Assembly (NCBI RefSeq): GCF_003258315.1 | Contig: NZ_CP030032.1 | Coordinates: forward strand, 658,001-722,000 | DNA: 64,000 nucleotides | Direction: 5' to 3' | Source: Bradymonas sediminis | GTDB lineage: Bacteria; Myxococcota_A; Bradymonadia; Bradymonadales; Bradymonadaceae | Part shown: positions 19,978-29,404 of the stretch, piece by piece | How the letters are laid out: every line of letters begins with the position of its first letter | How positions within the stretch are numbered: the stretch's first letter is position 1 | Program-made: the position numbers and the translations under genes | Notes under the pieces: generated by a model | Databases searched by the model: none | Told to the model about the DNA's origin: nothing | The model's input: only the letters and a program-made list of their open reading frames with translations

Positions 19978-21606
19978 ATGAAGAGACGACTTGTTATGAT
20001 GTCCGCGGGGCTTCTATTGATGCTTAGCGTCCCGGGGTGTAGCGACGCGCCAGCCGCGCGCAATGGAGACGATGCAGACGCCCGCGGAGACGTGTCCTCG
20101 CCCGATGCGCTCGGTGACGTGTCTTCGCCCAATATTCATGAGTGCGTCATCACCGACCCCAACGACCTGCCGGGGGCGAATATCTTGGAGGATAATTGCG
20201 CAAAAGACGGCGCGACCGTCATTTTTGTGGATCCCAAGGAGGGCGATGACGCGCGCTCCGGAGAGACCCCGTCGCAGGCCGTGAAGTCGCTGGCCGTGGC
20301 CCTCGTGAAGGCTACCGGGGCGCGCATCTATATCCTCGCCGCAGCGGGCACCTTTAAGGAGCGGGTCGCGCTCAAGGATGGGGTCAGCATCTTTGGGGGC
20401 TATGACGCCGCGGATGGATGGGCGCGAAATAAAAATGACGTGCTTACCGAGATTGACCCGTCGGGTGATGCCTCGGCGTTTGATGATACGACGACCGATT
20501 ATATCACCGTCGTCGCCCAAGATATTGACAAGCCCACGACCCTGGACCGCCTCACTATTCGCGGCGTGGACGCGGTGAACCAGGGCGCGTCGAGCTATGT
20601 CATCTGGGCGCATAACGCCGATGGGCTGCGCGTTAGGGACGCGATTATTGTCGCCGGAAAGGGCCAAAAGGGTCGCGACGGCGAAGCCGGGCTCAAGGGC
20701 GATGAGCGCAGCTGCGAGGCTGGCGGTGGTGAGGGGGCGGACAATAACGATTCGCAGGCGCAGCCGGATTGTGGGGCGCCCAACGGCGTGTATGGCGCGG
20801 CGGCCGGTGGCACCGATGGCAGCGGTGGTATATCTGAAAATGGCGAGCACCAGGCGTCTTCGGGCGGCGGAGTGGGCGGAGACGGCGGGGCGCATGCCTG
20901 CCCCAGAACTCTTGCGGGCTGCTCCGTCGGAGTTGGCGATGGTGTTGATGGGGGCGCCGGTGAGCCTGGCCAGCCAGGTGCTCATGGCCAGCCTGGCTCG
21001 CCTGCAGGCCACGTCGTCGCGGATGGGTTGTGGCGGGGCGATTGGGGTGAGTCGGCCACCGATGGCGAGAATGGAGGCGGCGGTGGAGGCGGCGGCGCCG
21101 GTGGGATTTGCTCTTACAATGGCGGAAAAAGCCTGGGCGACAATGGGGGCCATGGCGGCGATGGCGGTTGCGGGGGGACGCTGGGCGAAAACGGGCAGCC
21201 AGGTGGCGCGTCCTTCGGCATCTTCGCGAGTAATTCGGATCTTTCGCTGAGCGCCGTCATCGTCGAGTTGGCAGAGGCCGGCGGCGGTGGCAACGGGGCC
21301 AAAGGTGGCGACGGGCAGGAGGCCACAAATCAAGGCATCTCGGTGGCGACCGGCCGCAACACGGGTGGCGGAAGAGGCGGCGATGGTGGGTTTGGCGGCG
21401 ACGGCGCCCCCGGCGGCGACGGCGTGGGTGGCTGCGGCGGACCGTCGGTCGGCATCGCAAAATACGCCAGCGACTTCGAGGTCGCGGCCGAGACGAGCTT
21501 TACGCAGCCATCGGAGCCGTCGAAGGGCGGCGCGCACGCGATGAACGCCGGCGCCCCGGCGCGCTGCGATGGTCTGCTGGCGGACCAGTATGAGTTTGGT
21601 AATTAA
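19978..21606 (+). CDS. Glycine-rich lipoprotein with DUF1565/pectate-lyase-like N-terminal part
   Basis: A 542-residue lipoprotein with leader MSAGLLLMLSVPGC and a lipobox Cys at ~22. Residues ~60-200 resemble right-handed beta-helix DUF1565 proteins (DDARSGETPSQAVKSLAVAL, VSIFGGYDAADGW, LTIRGVDAVNQG). Residues ~220-500 are Gly-rich, collagen/PGRS-like (repeated GGxG and GxxG with Asp and Asn), including GENGGGGGGGGAGG. The C-terminal ~40 residues are not Gly-rich. The start could also be the Met at 19999. Members of this class are common on myxobacterial surfaces; function unknown. Confidence 0.8.
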   Translation: MKRRLVMMSAGLLLMLSVPGCSDAPAARNGDDADARGDVSSPDALGDVSSPNIHECVITDPNDLPGANILEDNCAKDGATVIFVDPKEGDDARSGETPSQAVKSLAVALVKATGARIYILAAAGTFKERVALKDGVSIFGGYDAADGWARNKNDVLTEIDPSGDASAFDDTTTDYITVVAQDIDKPTTLDRLTIRGVDAVNQGASSYVIWAHNADGLRVRDAIIVAGKGQKGRDGEAGLKGDERSCEAGGGEGADNNDSQAQPDCGAPNGVYGAAAGGTDGSGGISENGEHQASSGGGVGGDGGAHACPRTLAGCSVGVGDGVDGGAGEPGQPGAHGQPGSPAGHVVADGLWRGDWGESATDGENGGGGGGGGAGGICSYNGGKSLGDNGGHGGDGGCGGTLGENGQPGGASFGIFASNSDLSLSAVIVELAEAGGGGNGAKGGDGQEATNQGISVATGRNTGGGRGGDGGFGGDGAPGGDGVGGCGGPSVGIAKYASDFEVAAETSFTQPSEPSKGGAHAMNAGAPARCDGLLADQYEFGN

Positions 21607-21654
21607 CGAACTCTTTGGCGTTTAATGCGCCGAGCGGGCCTAGAGTAAAGTGAA

Positions 21655-21694
21655 TAAAAAAAGCCCCATCACAGCATGTGATGGGGCTTTTTCT
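21655..21694. terminator. Bidirectional intrinsic terminator
   Basis: A perfect stem (aaagccccatcaca / tgtgatggggcttt) with a 3-nt loop, A-run on the left and T-run on the right. It serves the plus-strand lipoprotein gene and the minus-strand S1-like gene. Confidence 0.92.
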
Positions 21695-21710
21695 ATCAAG
21701 TTAAATTAAC

Positions 21711-23633
21711 TCAATCCTTGCCGAAATTCTTCTTGAGCAAATCAGCGAAGGTGCCCAGGCTCTCGGACTTCTGGTCGACGAAGTTGCGCGGGCCACCGCT
21801 GGGCTCCGACGGCGCGTCCGACTTCGACTTGCGCCGCGCCGGGGCGTCGCTGGAGGCCTGGATATCGCCGGCGGCCTTCTCGGTGAGCGCCATCTTGCGC
21901 GCGACCGGGTCGACGTTGAGCACGCGCGCGGTGGCGGTGGTGCCGGTGGTGTATTTGCGCTGCGGGGTGGAGCCGCCGGGCAGGTCCATCTCGCTTCGGG
22001 GGATCAGCGCCGTGATGCCCGACTCAAGCCGCACAAACGCGCCGAAGTCCTGCACGTTCTCGACCTCGCCGCTGACCTCCATGCCGACGGTGTAGCGGTT
22101 CTCGGCGCCGTCCCACGGGTCGTTCTCGACCGCCTTCATGCTCAGGCTGATGCGCTGGCGGGTGAGGTCGATGTCCTGGATCTCGACGCGGATTTTCTGG
22201 CCGTTTGAGAGCACGTCGCTGGGGTGCTTGATATGCTGCTTCCAGCTCATCTCGGAGACATGGACCAGGCCGTCGATGCCAGGCGCAATTTCGACAAATG
22301 CGCCAAACGGGGCCAGGCGCACGACGACGCCCTCGACCTGGCTGCCGATGGCGAATTGCTCGTTGACCCGCTCCCACGGGTCGTCCTGGGTCGCCTTGAT
22401 CGACAGGCCGATGCGCAGGTCGCCGCGCTTTTGCTCTTCGATATTGAGGATTTTGACCTGGACGGTGTCGCCCTCGGAGACCACATCCGAGGTCTTGTCG
22501 ACCGCGCCGTAGCTCAGCTCCGAGATATGCACCATGCCCTCGATGCCGCCGATGTCGACGAACGCGCCGAAGTCGAGCACGCGGGTGACCTTGCCGCTGA
22601 CGATCTCGTCGACCTTGAGGCGCTCAAGCGTCTCTTTGCGGCGCTCGGCGCGCTCTTCTTCGAGCAGGGCGGTGCGGCTGACGACGATATTTCGGCCCTC
22701 TTCGGCGATCTTCTCGACGCGGAAGCGGTAGGTATTGTTGAGGTGAATCTCGGGGTTGTCGGTGTAGCCGAGCTCGATCTGGCTGACCGGGCAGAAGGCG
22801 CGCACGCCGCCGATGGCGATCTCAAAGCCGCCCTTGTTGGTCTCTGCGACGCGGCCCTCGATCGGCATGCCGGTGGCGTGGGCGGTGTAGATGGCCTCCA
22901 TCGCGCCGTCGCGCCCGGACAACTTCTTGCCCATGCGGATCTCGCCGCCTTTGGTCGAGAGCACGAAGAGCTCGAGCGGGTCGCCGACCTCGACGGCGAC
23001 GTTGCCCTCTTCGTCGCGCACGTCGTCGATCTTGACCATGCCCTCGGTCTTGGAGTTGCTAAAGGACACAAACACGAAGTCTTCGCCGATGGCCACGATG
23101 GTCGCGTCGACCTTGTCGCCCGGGCTCACATACGAGTTGACCGGGGCGCTGGCGGCGGCGCCTTCGCCCATCAGGAGGGCTTCGAAATCGGCGGTGGTGA
23201 CGTCTGGCAGGGCGGGCGTATTGATCTGGATATCCTTGGGCGGATGCGAGGTCGAGGTGCGGTCGGATTTCGGGGCTTTCGGCGCGCTTCTGGGGGCCGA
23301 CTTGGCGGCGCGGGTCTCGTCCTGGGGACGCGGGCTGCGCTTGTCGCCTTTTTTGGCCTTCTTGGCCGGCTTTTCGCTCTTGGGAAGCGGCGTCAGGTCC
23401 GGCTTCTCCACGGCGCGCGCCACGCGGACTTTGCCGCCGGCGCTATGCTCGGTTTTAAAGGCGCCATCGGCTTTCACGGTGTCGGATTCGCTGGATTGCG
23501 CATCTTTACTCGCGGCGGCTGGCTTTTGACCGGCAGGTTCATCAACCAACTGCACGCGTTTTCGCGTGCGCGGTTTGGTATCGTCCGTTTCGCTGGTCTT
23601 CACGTCCTGGTTCTTCGACTCTTTATCCGACAT
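21711..23633 (-). CDS. rpsA: Ribosomal protein S1-like, five S1 domains and charged N-terminal extension
   Basis: A 640-residue protein with a ~150-residue Lys/Ser/Pro-rich disordered N-terminus. It carries five S1 (OB-fold) RNA-binding domains at about residues 167-237, 253-322, 342-412, 428-500 and 515-585. Domains 3 and 4 have the classic DFGAFVDI...GMVHISEL and PFGAFVEI...GLVHVSEM sequences. It should help 30S subunits recruit mRNA. Classical S1 has six domains and no such extension, so this may be S1 itself in this lineage or an S1-family paralogue. It forms its own unit, with a shared terminator at its 3' end. Confidence 0.85.
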   Translation of the reverse strand: MSDKESKNQDVKTSETDDTKPRTRKRVQLVDEPAGQKPAAASKDAQSSESDTVKADGAFKTEHSAGGKVRVARAVEKPDLTPLPKSEKPAKKAKKGDKRSPRPQDETRAAKSAPRSAPKAPKSDRTSTSHPPKDIQINTPALPDVTTADFEALLMGEGAAASAPVNSYVSPGDKVDATIVAIGEDFVFVSFSNSKTEGMVKIDDVRDEEGNVAVEVGDPLELFVLSTKGGEIRMGKKLSGRDGAMEAIYTAHATGMPIEGRVAETNKGGFEIAIGGVRAFCPVSQIELGYTDNPEIHLNNTYRFRVEKIAEEGRNIVVSRTALLEEERAERRKETLERLKVDEIVSGKVTRVLDFGAFVDIGGIEGMVHISELSYGAVDKTSDVVSEGDTVQVKILNIEEQKRGDLRIGLSIKATQDDPWERVNEQFAIGSQVEGVVVRLAPFGAFVEIAPGIDGLVHVSEMSWKQHIKHPSDVLSNGQKIRVEIQDIDLTRQRISLSMKAVENDPWDGAENRYTVGMEVSGEVENVQDFGAFVRLESGITALIPRSEMDLPGGSTPQRKYTTGTTATARVLNVDPVARKMALTEKAAGDIQASSDAPARRKSKSDAPSEPSGGPRNFVDQKSESLGTFADLLKKNFGKD

Positions 23634-23815
23634 AATTCGCTGTCTGTGGGGGTGGAAATCCAGTAAATAACATGCTCTAGGCCGGGATGTGTCTAACCCA
23701 GCGCGCAGGCTCTCGCAACCCTGAGCCTCAGGGATTCGTATGAATCATGCATAATTAATGCGTTTTGTGCGCAAATTGGCAAGCTCTCGATTGATTCTGT
23801 CGGGCTTCGCCCGGC

Positions 23816-25300
23816 TTATTCGCCGGGATCTCCCGGGTGAGAAAGCCGCGCCACCAGCATCGTATGATAGGTCGCCGGGTGGATATTGGCCGCGCCCAGC
23901 GTGTCGAGCTGCCAGCCCATTTCGCGCAGCTCCGCGATATCACGGGCGGCCGACGCCGGCGACGGCCCAAGATAGACCAGCCGGCCGATGCCCAATTTCG
24001 TCAGGTAGCTCAGGGCCCGGCGCCCCAGCGGCTCGCGCATCGGGTTGATGGTCGCCGCGTCGAAGCGGCGCCCGTCGAGCAGCAGGTTTCGCAGCGCGTT
24101 CTCCCAGCCGCCCACCATAAACTCGACCGGGCAGCGCTTGCCCGTGGCGTTGTCTGCCAGGGAGTTCCCCAGCGCGTTGAGCCGGGCGCTGGCGACCGAG
24201 TGGCGGTTGATGTCGAGCCCGACGACCTCGCGCACGCGGGCCGCGGCGAGCAGGGCGATCGTGCCGATGCCCGAGCCGATATCGAGGAACGCCTCGTCTT
24301 CTTGCAGATCCAACAGGTCCAGGACCCGCGCGTAGAGCGCCTCCGAGGGCGCGAGCGTCGCCGGGAACCAGTCGTCATAGCCGACCTCCAGGCGCAGGCC
24401 CGCCAGCGGGATCACCAGGCGCTCGGGGTCCTTGAGGATAACGCGCCGATTGCTGGTCGACACCGCCAGCCCAACCTCGTCGCCCAGCGTGTCACCCAGG
24501 CGCTCGAAGAGTTGTTGCAGCGCGCCCTCGACCACCGCGTGCTCGAGCAAATCCTCGTCCTCCGACTCGCACAGGCACACCTCAACGCGCCCCCGACCGA
24601 CCACCGGTGAGGCGACCCGCACGCTTCGAATCGCCGGCGGGTTGCCCGGTTTGTGGCCGGCCTCGCGCGCCATTTCCTCGTCCCAGGGCATCTCGTCGAG
24701 CGAGGCGAAGACCTGCTGGACCGTCGTCACCAGGCGCCGCATCGGCGTGGTGAGCGCGGGGCAATCGAACATCGGCACGAGCGCGTCTTGCACCGGCGAG
24801 CGCAGGCCCAACTCGAATCCCGGCCCGTCATCGTCGTCGGTCTTTGGTAGGCATCGATAGCTCAGGTTTGAGCGCACCCGAAAAGCGTCGCCGCGCGAGA
24901 TGGGCTGCGGCGAGATAATCTCGGTCGGCGGGAGCTCCTCGCGCGGGACGCCGCCGAATTTCTCCAAAACTTCCTGCACGGTGCGCACATGGAAGCTCAT
25001 CTCTTCGTCGATAGTGGTCGCGCGAAGTTGGCAGCCGCGGCAGACCTGGTCGCGTTTGCACAGCGGGTCGCGCCGCGCGTCCGATGGCTCCAGGACCTCC
25101 AGAAGATCGCCGAAAACCCGGCGGCCTCGCCCAATACCCGAGCTCACCCGCACCCGCACCAATTCGCCGGGCAGCGCGCCGGGCACCGACATCCAGCCGT
25201 CCGCGACCCGCACAAAACCCTCGCCGGTAAAGCCGTAATCGTCGATTCGAATGTCGACGATTTCCGCCGCGCATATTTCGTCTAATGTGCGTTCTTCCAA
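23816..25300 (-). CDS. TRAM/SAM-dependent RNA uridine methyltransferase-family protein lacking the catalytic cysteine
   Basis: A 494-residue TrmA/RlmD-type protein. The N-terminal TRAM domain spans residues ~8-70. Fe-S-type cysteines are present (CKRDQVCRGCQL). The SAM-binding motif is good (FLDIGSGIGTIALLAAA, VVGLDINRHSV). The active site is altered: the usual DPPR-type loop reads INPMREPLGRRAL, and the nucleophile motif VSCNP, normally containing the catalytic Cys, reads VYLGPSPASAARD. No start ATG is available, so a TTG at 25300 is used; a later GTG is possible. Probably a non-catalytic or neofunctionalised paralogue. Confidence 0.75.
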   Translation of the reverse strand: MEERTLDEICAAEIVDIRIDDYGFTGEGFVRVADGWMSVPGALPGELVRVRVSSGIGRGRRVFGDLLEVLEPSDARRDPLCKRDQVCRGCQLRATTIDEEMSFHVRTVQEVLEKFGGVPREELPPTEIISPQPISRGDAFRVRSNLSYRCLPKTDDDDGPGFELGLRSPVQDALVPMFDCPALTTPMRRLVTTVQQVFASLDEMPWDEEMAREAGHKPGNPPAIRSVRVASPVVGRGRVEVCLCESEDEDLLEHAVVEGALQQLFERLGDTLGDEVGLAVSTSNRRVILKDPERLVIPLAGLRLEVGYDDWFPATLAPSEALYARVLDLLDLQEDEAFLDIGSGIGTIALLAAARVREVVGLDINRHSVASARLNALGNSLADNATGKRCPVEFMVGGWENALRNLLLDGRRFDAATINPMREPLGRRALSYLTKLGIGRLVYLGPSPASAARDIAELREMGWQLDTLGAANIHPATYHTMLVARLSHPGDPGE

Positions 25301-25410
25301 ACCAATTTTTCTCGCGTGCTGGTGTCGCGGATCGCTAAACCCGGCCTACTTGGGAGCCACCGATCGCAGCTCGATGGCCCAGGCTACGATTGTATATAGC
25401 GATTCTGGGC

Positions 25411-26736
25411 CTAGTTATTCAAATTTGTTTCCAAAACCGTATCATAGATTCGGAAAATCTGGTCCTCGATATGCTGGCGGTTGAATCGGCGCATCGCCAG
25501 GGCGACCGCGCGTTTGCCGTATAATTGGCGGCGCGCCGGGTCATCGAGGGCCGCGCGCGTGGCCGCGACCAGCCCGCCGACATCGCCGCAGTCGACCAAC
25601 TCGCCGGTTTGCCCGTGCTCAATGGCGGCCGACATATCGGCGATATGATAGGCGATCGCGGCGACTTCGGTGGCCGCCGCCTCCATGACCTGGCGCGCCG
25701 CGCCGTGGGTTCGACGCGGCGACACAAAGAGATCGAGCGCGCGATAAAAGCTCGCCTCCTCGAACTCCCGCTGCTTCGCGCTGGTGGCGACGGTCGGGCG
25801 CGGCGCGTCCTCCAATAGATGCACGCGGTCACGCTGCAATTGGGCCTGCAACCTAAACAGCGCGCGTCGCGCGGCCAGCCCGCGCAGCGCGCTGGTGTCC
25901 AGGTCTAAGAGCCAACCGGTGGTCGGGTGGGTGCGCTCAACCTCTTCGATGCACTCGCGCAGGTCATCGCATTCGGCGGCGCTATAAAGCGTGCCGCGAA
26001 ACCCGATGATATTTCGCCACGCGCGCGGCAACCCGAGCGCCTGGCGGGCTTGTTCGCGGGTCGGAAACGCGTCGTCTTTGACGTTGAATTTTGTCAGGTC
26101 CACGCCGTCGCCGCCGACGAGCATCTCAAGCTTATGATAGGGCACGAGCTGCAGCTCTTGGAGCATGCGCAGGTCGTGCTCGTTGCTGACCAGATATTTG
26201 TCGACCAGCAGCGAGATCAGCCGATAATAGGACAGCCCCTTAAGCGCCAAGAGCTGCGGCAGGCGCGCCTCAATATTTTCGCGTACGACCTGCGGCAGGC
26301 GCGCCTCGAGCTGCGCGCCCAGCGACTTCAACCTCTTCTTTACCCGACCTTTTTCGAAGTCATGCCCGTCGGCGCTGAGCACAATCACGTCGACGTCGGC
26401 CGCCGCCGCGGCCAGCACCCCGAGGGTCCCCACCGCGCCGTTCATCGCGTGCACCAACACCGGCTCCTGCTCGATCAAATACGCCTGCACGATAAAATAC
26501 GCGCCGATAAGCCCAGCGATATTTCGGGAGTGCAGCACCGGGATGGGTTTGACGATGACCCCGCGCGCGCGCAACTGCGGGATGCCGCCGTCGTCGCCGC
26601 ACAGAAGATGCACCTCAAAGCCCTCGTTGATCAGGCGGGCGAGGCGGTCGCCATAGTCGCGTTCGAGCTGGGCTGAGCTGCGTCCCACATAGACCAGGCG
26701 GTAGATTTTTGCTGCGTTTTCGGTTGCTGAAGTCAT
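25411..26736 (-). CDS. Glycosyltransferase, GT4-like
   Basis: A 441-residue two-domain (GT-B) protein. The N-terminal acceptor domain has GDRLARLINEGFEVHLLCGD and VHAMNGAVGTLGV. The C-terminal donor domain includes EASFYRALDLFVSPRRTHGAARQVMEAAATE and EHGQTGELVDCGD, the usual nucleotide-sugar-binding region with Glu (normally EX7E). I chose the ATG at 26736 (MTSATENAAK). The frame stays open upstream to 27645, but that part is antisense to the response-regulator gene and is not coding. Neighbours do not identify the polysaccharide. Confidence 0.82.
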   Translation of the reverse strand: MTSATENAAKIYRLVYVGRSSAQLERDYGDRLARLINEGFEVHLLCGDDGGIPQLRARGVIVKPIPVLHSRNIAGLIGAYFIVQAYLIEQEPVLVHAMNGAVGTLGVLAAAAADVDVIVLSADGHDFEKGRVKKRLKSLGAQLEARLPQVVRENIEARLPQLLALKGLSYYRLISLLVDKYLVSNEHDLRMLQELQLVPYHKLEMLVGGDGVDLTKFNVKDDAFPTREQARQALGLPRAWRNIIGFRGTLYSAAECDDLRECIEEVERTHPTTGWLLDLDTSALRGLAARRALFRLQAQLQRDRVHLLEDAPRPTVATSAKQREFEEASFYRALDLFVSPRRTHGAARQVMEAAATEVAAIAYHIADMSAAIEHGQTGELVDCGDVGGLVAATRAALDDPARRQLYGKRAVALAMRRFNRQHIEDQIFRIYDTVLETNLNN

Positions 26737-26940
26737 GAGCGTTTGGGCAAATATCGTCGGGACAAAAAATGAGAAGACGCGTGCGAGCCGCGGGGGCCCC
26801 GCAGGCCTCGCCAGTACTAGTGCAGCCATCTTCAAATGTGCAAGCGCCGCCCCTTTTGGGGCGGGTGCGTTGACGTGCTCCAAGCGATGGCAGACGATGG
26901 GGTGTCTTTGACCTGTTTCGAGCAAGATCGAATTTGAATT

Positions 26941-28317
26941 ATGGAAAAACTGCGCATTTTGATCGTCGATGACGAGGAGAATATCCGGCATATGTTGTCG
27001 ATCTTGCTCCGCAAAGAGGGCTATGAGGTCAGCGCGGTCGGCGACGGCGAGGAGGCGCTTAAATCGCTGCTCGCCCAGCAGTGGGACCTGGCGCTTTGCG
27101 ATGTGCGCATGCCGAAGATGGGTGGGCTGGAGCTGATCGACGCGGTGGTCGAGCGCGATATTTCGACCACCGTCATCGCGATGAGCGCGTTTGGCAATCG
27201 CGAGATGGCGGTCGAGGCGCTTAAGCGCGGCGCCTATGACTATATCGACAAGCCCTTTAAGCGCGATGAGATCCTCTTGACCCTGGCCAAGGCCGAGGAG
27301 CGCCTGCAACTTAAGCGCGAGAACGCGTCGCTGCGCGGGGGCGAGGCGGACGGCGTTTTTCAGGGGTTGGTCGGCTCGAGTGAGCCGATGCGCGCGCTGT
27401 TTGAGACGCTGTCGAAGGTCGCGCGCTATAAGTCGACCGTGCTGATCACGGGCGAGTCGGGGACCGGCAAGGAGTTGGCGGCGCGCGCCGTCCACACGCT
27501 CTCGCCGCGCGCTCAAAAGCCCTGGGTGGCCGTCAATTGCGGGGCCATCCCCGAGAACCTGCTCGAGAGTGAGCTCTTTGGCCACGTGCGCGGCGCGTTC
27601 ACTGACGCCACCCACGACAAGCTCGGGCTCTTCGAGCAGGCCCACGAGGGGACGCTATTTTTGGACGAGATCGGCGAGATGCCGCCGAGCTTGCAGGTCA
27701 AGCTGTTGCGGGTGCTTCAAGAAGGTGAGGTGCGCCGGGTGGGCGGGACGCGCAATATCCCGGTGGATGTGCGCGTGGTCGCCGCGACCCTGCACGACCT
27801 GGGCGAGCGGGTCGAAGAGGGGCATTTCCGCGAGGACCTCTATTATCGTCTCAACGTCATCAATGTGACTCTGCCGCCGCTTCGCGAGCGGGCCGAGGAT
27901 ATTGGCGAGCTGGTTCGTTATTTTGTCGACAAGCAAAATAAGCGCCTGGGCACCGCGATCAACGGCGTGAGCGCCGAGGCGATGAAGATCATCCTCGACT
28001 ACGCGTGGCCGGGAAATGTGCGCGAGCTGCAGAATTGCATCGAGCGCGGCGTGGTGCTCGCCAACGGCCCAAAGATCGACGCCTCGGTGCTGCCCCAGCG
28101 CATCCTGGAGGGGAACGACGAGCTGCAGCAACTCTTCGACAGCGATGAGCTCTCGATCAAGAAGATGAGCGCCGATTTGGAGCGTATATTGATCCGCCGC
28201 GCGCTCGAGAAGACCGGCGGAAACCGCACCCACGCCGCTAAGCTGCTCGAGATCAGCCATCGGACGCTGCTCTATAAGATCAAGGATTATGACCTGGAGA
28301 CGGTGGGCGTTGAGTAG
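26941..28317 (+). CDS. Sigma-54-dependent response regulator (NtrC family)
   Basis: 458 residues in three domains. The receiver (1-120) has Asp pair DDEE, phospho-acceptor Asp in LALCDVRMP, and Lys in YIDKPF. The AAA+ activator domain (~140-370) has Walker A GESGTGKE, Walker [10 protein letters not shown] and the arginine finger region. The Fis-type HTH (~415-455) is [20 protein letters not shown]. The sigma-54-contact loop reads GAFTDA rather than the consensus GAFTGA. The cognate histidine kinase is not next to it, so the signal is unknown. The gene is divergent from the glycosyltransferase across 204 bp. Confidence 0.95.
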   Translation: MEKLRILIVDDEENIRHMLSILLRKEGYEVSAVGDGEEALKSLLAQQWDLALCDVRMPKMGGLELIDAVVERDISTTVIAMSAFGNREMAVEALKRGAYDYIDKPFKRDEILLTLAKAEERLQLKRENASLRGGEADGVFQGLVGSSEPMRALFETLSKVARYKSTVLITGESGTGKELAARAVHTLSPRAQKPWVAVNCGAIPENLLESELFGHVRGAFTDATHDKLGLFEQAHEGTLFLDEIGEMPPSLQVKLLRVLQEGEVRRVGGTRNIPVDVRVVAATLHDLGERVEEGHFREDLYYRLNVINVTLPPLRERAEDIGELVRYFVDKQNKRLGTAINGVSAEAMKIILDYAWPGNVRELQNCIERGVVLANGPKIDASVLPQRILEGNDELQQLFDSDELSIKKMSADLERILIRRALEKTGGNRTHAAKLLEISHRTLLYKIKDYDLETVGVE

Positions 28318-28339
28318 GTGCGTGCGCGCCGGAGACGGA

Positions 28340-29287
28340 CTATTTCGGCCCGGATGACGCCGCGCGATCCTGCTCGGCCACGACCTCCTCGACCTGGCGT
28401 CTTAACCACTGATGACTGGCATCCGTATAGCTTCGCCGGTGCCATACCATGGACACCGTCCCGCGGAGCAGGTCGATGGGCGGATCGAAGATGCGAAGCG
28501 CCAGGGCGTCGGCGTATTTTTCGGCGACGCTTCGCGCCGTGGTCAGGATCATATCGCTATTGGCGACGAGAAATGGCGCGACCATAAAATGCGGCACGAC
28601 CACCGCGACGTGGCGCTTGCGCCCCATTTCGGCGAGGGTGAGGTCGACCACGCCGACGTCATCGGCGAGCGGGGAGACCAGAATATGCGAGAGCTTGCAA
28701 TAGGTGTCGAGGTCCAGCGCATCGCCGACCTGCGGGTTGTCCGCGCGCACCAGGCTCACCAACTCCAATTGAAATAAATCGCGCCGGTAGAGCGTGTCGG
28801 GGACATCTTCGGGCAGCCCCAGGGTGAGCGCCAGGTCCACCGCGCCGGTGGCCAGGCGGTCGGTCGGCGGTTCGGCGCCGAGTTCGCGGATGCGCAGGTC
28901 AATGCCGGGGGCGCGATGCTGGAGTTTCTCGATAAGCGCGGGCAAAAAAACGAATTGCACATAATCGCTGGTGGCCAGGCAAAACTCACCCTGCGCGCTC
29001 GCCGGGTCAAAGGCCTGGGGCGTCTCGATGGCCGCGGCCAATTGGCTCAACGCCTGCTGCAGCGGGGCCCGAAGCTGCTCGGCCCGCGCCGTCGGCACCA
29101 TGGAGCGGCCTGCGCGCACTAGCAGGTCATCGTCGAAGAGCTCGCGCAGCCGATTCAGGGCGTGGCTGGTGGCGGACTGGCTTAACCCCAGCTCCTTCGC
29201 AGCCTTGGTCACGCTATTGTGGCGCAGCAGCGCGTCCAGCGCGTTTAATAGGTTTAGGTCGATGGTGTGTAGATGCATGGCGTGCAT
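28340..29287 (-). CDS. LysR-family transcriptional regulator
   Basis: 315 residues with an N-terminal winged HTH (DLNLLNALDALLRHNSVTKA, then LSQSATSHALNRLRE) followed by a two-lobed effector-binding domain (~95-300). The start is 29287 or 29278 (Met-His either way). It is divergently transcribed from the YceI-like gene with 117 bp between them, the usual arrangement in which a LysR regulator controls its neighbour. Confidence 0.93.
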   Translation of the reverse strand: MHAMHLHTIDLNLLNALDALLRHNSVTKAAKELGLSQSATSHALNRLRELFDDDLLVRAGRSMVPTARAEQLRAPLQQALSQLAAAIETPQAFDPASAQGEFCLATSDYVQFVFLPALIEKLQHRAPGIDLRIRELGAEPPTDRLATGAVDLALTLGLPEDVPDTLYRRDLFQLELVSLVRADNPQVGDALDLDTYCKLSHILVSPLADDVGVVDLTLAEMGRKRHVAVVVPHFMVAPFLVANSDMILTTARSVAEKYADALALRIFDPPIDLLRGTVSMVWHRRSYTDASHQWLRRQVEEVVAEQDRAASSGPK

Positions 29288-29307
29288 GTCTCGGATGAAT
29301 ATAATCC

Positions 29308-29337
29308 ATTAGGTTAATGAGGTATCCCGTCTATAAT
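29308..29337 (+). promoter_or_regulatory. Candidate LysR site and promoter for the YceI-like gene
   Basis: attaggttaat (29308-29318) has ATTA/TAAT arms like a short T-N11-A-type site. TATAAT at 29332-29337 could be the -10 box about 70 bp before the YceI start. The -35 position would overlap the dyad. Pattern only. Confidence 0.35.
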
Positions 29338-29404
29338 AGCCCTTGTCAATCGGATGACGGTTGCATCCATCAACTCAATTCATTCAAACCAACGGAGTTT
29401 GACC

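Noticed and set aside
20014-21537. 507-codon minus-strand frame
   Set aside because: Antisense of the glycine-rich lipoprotein; Gly codons read backwards keep the frame open.
22224-23666. 480-codon plus-strand frame
   Set aside because: Antisense to the S1-like gene, with low-complexity His/Asp/Leu-rich translation typical of high-GC shadow frames.
26737-27645. 300-residue N-terminal extension of the glycosyltransferase
   Set aside because: It is antisense to the response-regulator gene and unlike any glycosyltransferase; the family N-terminus begins at 26736.
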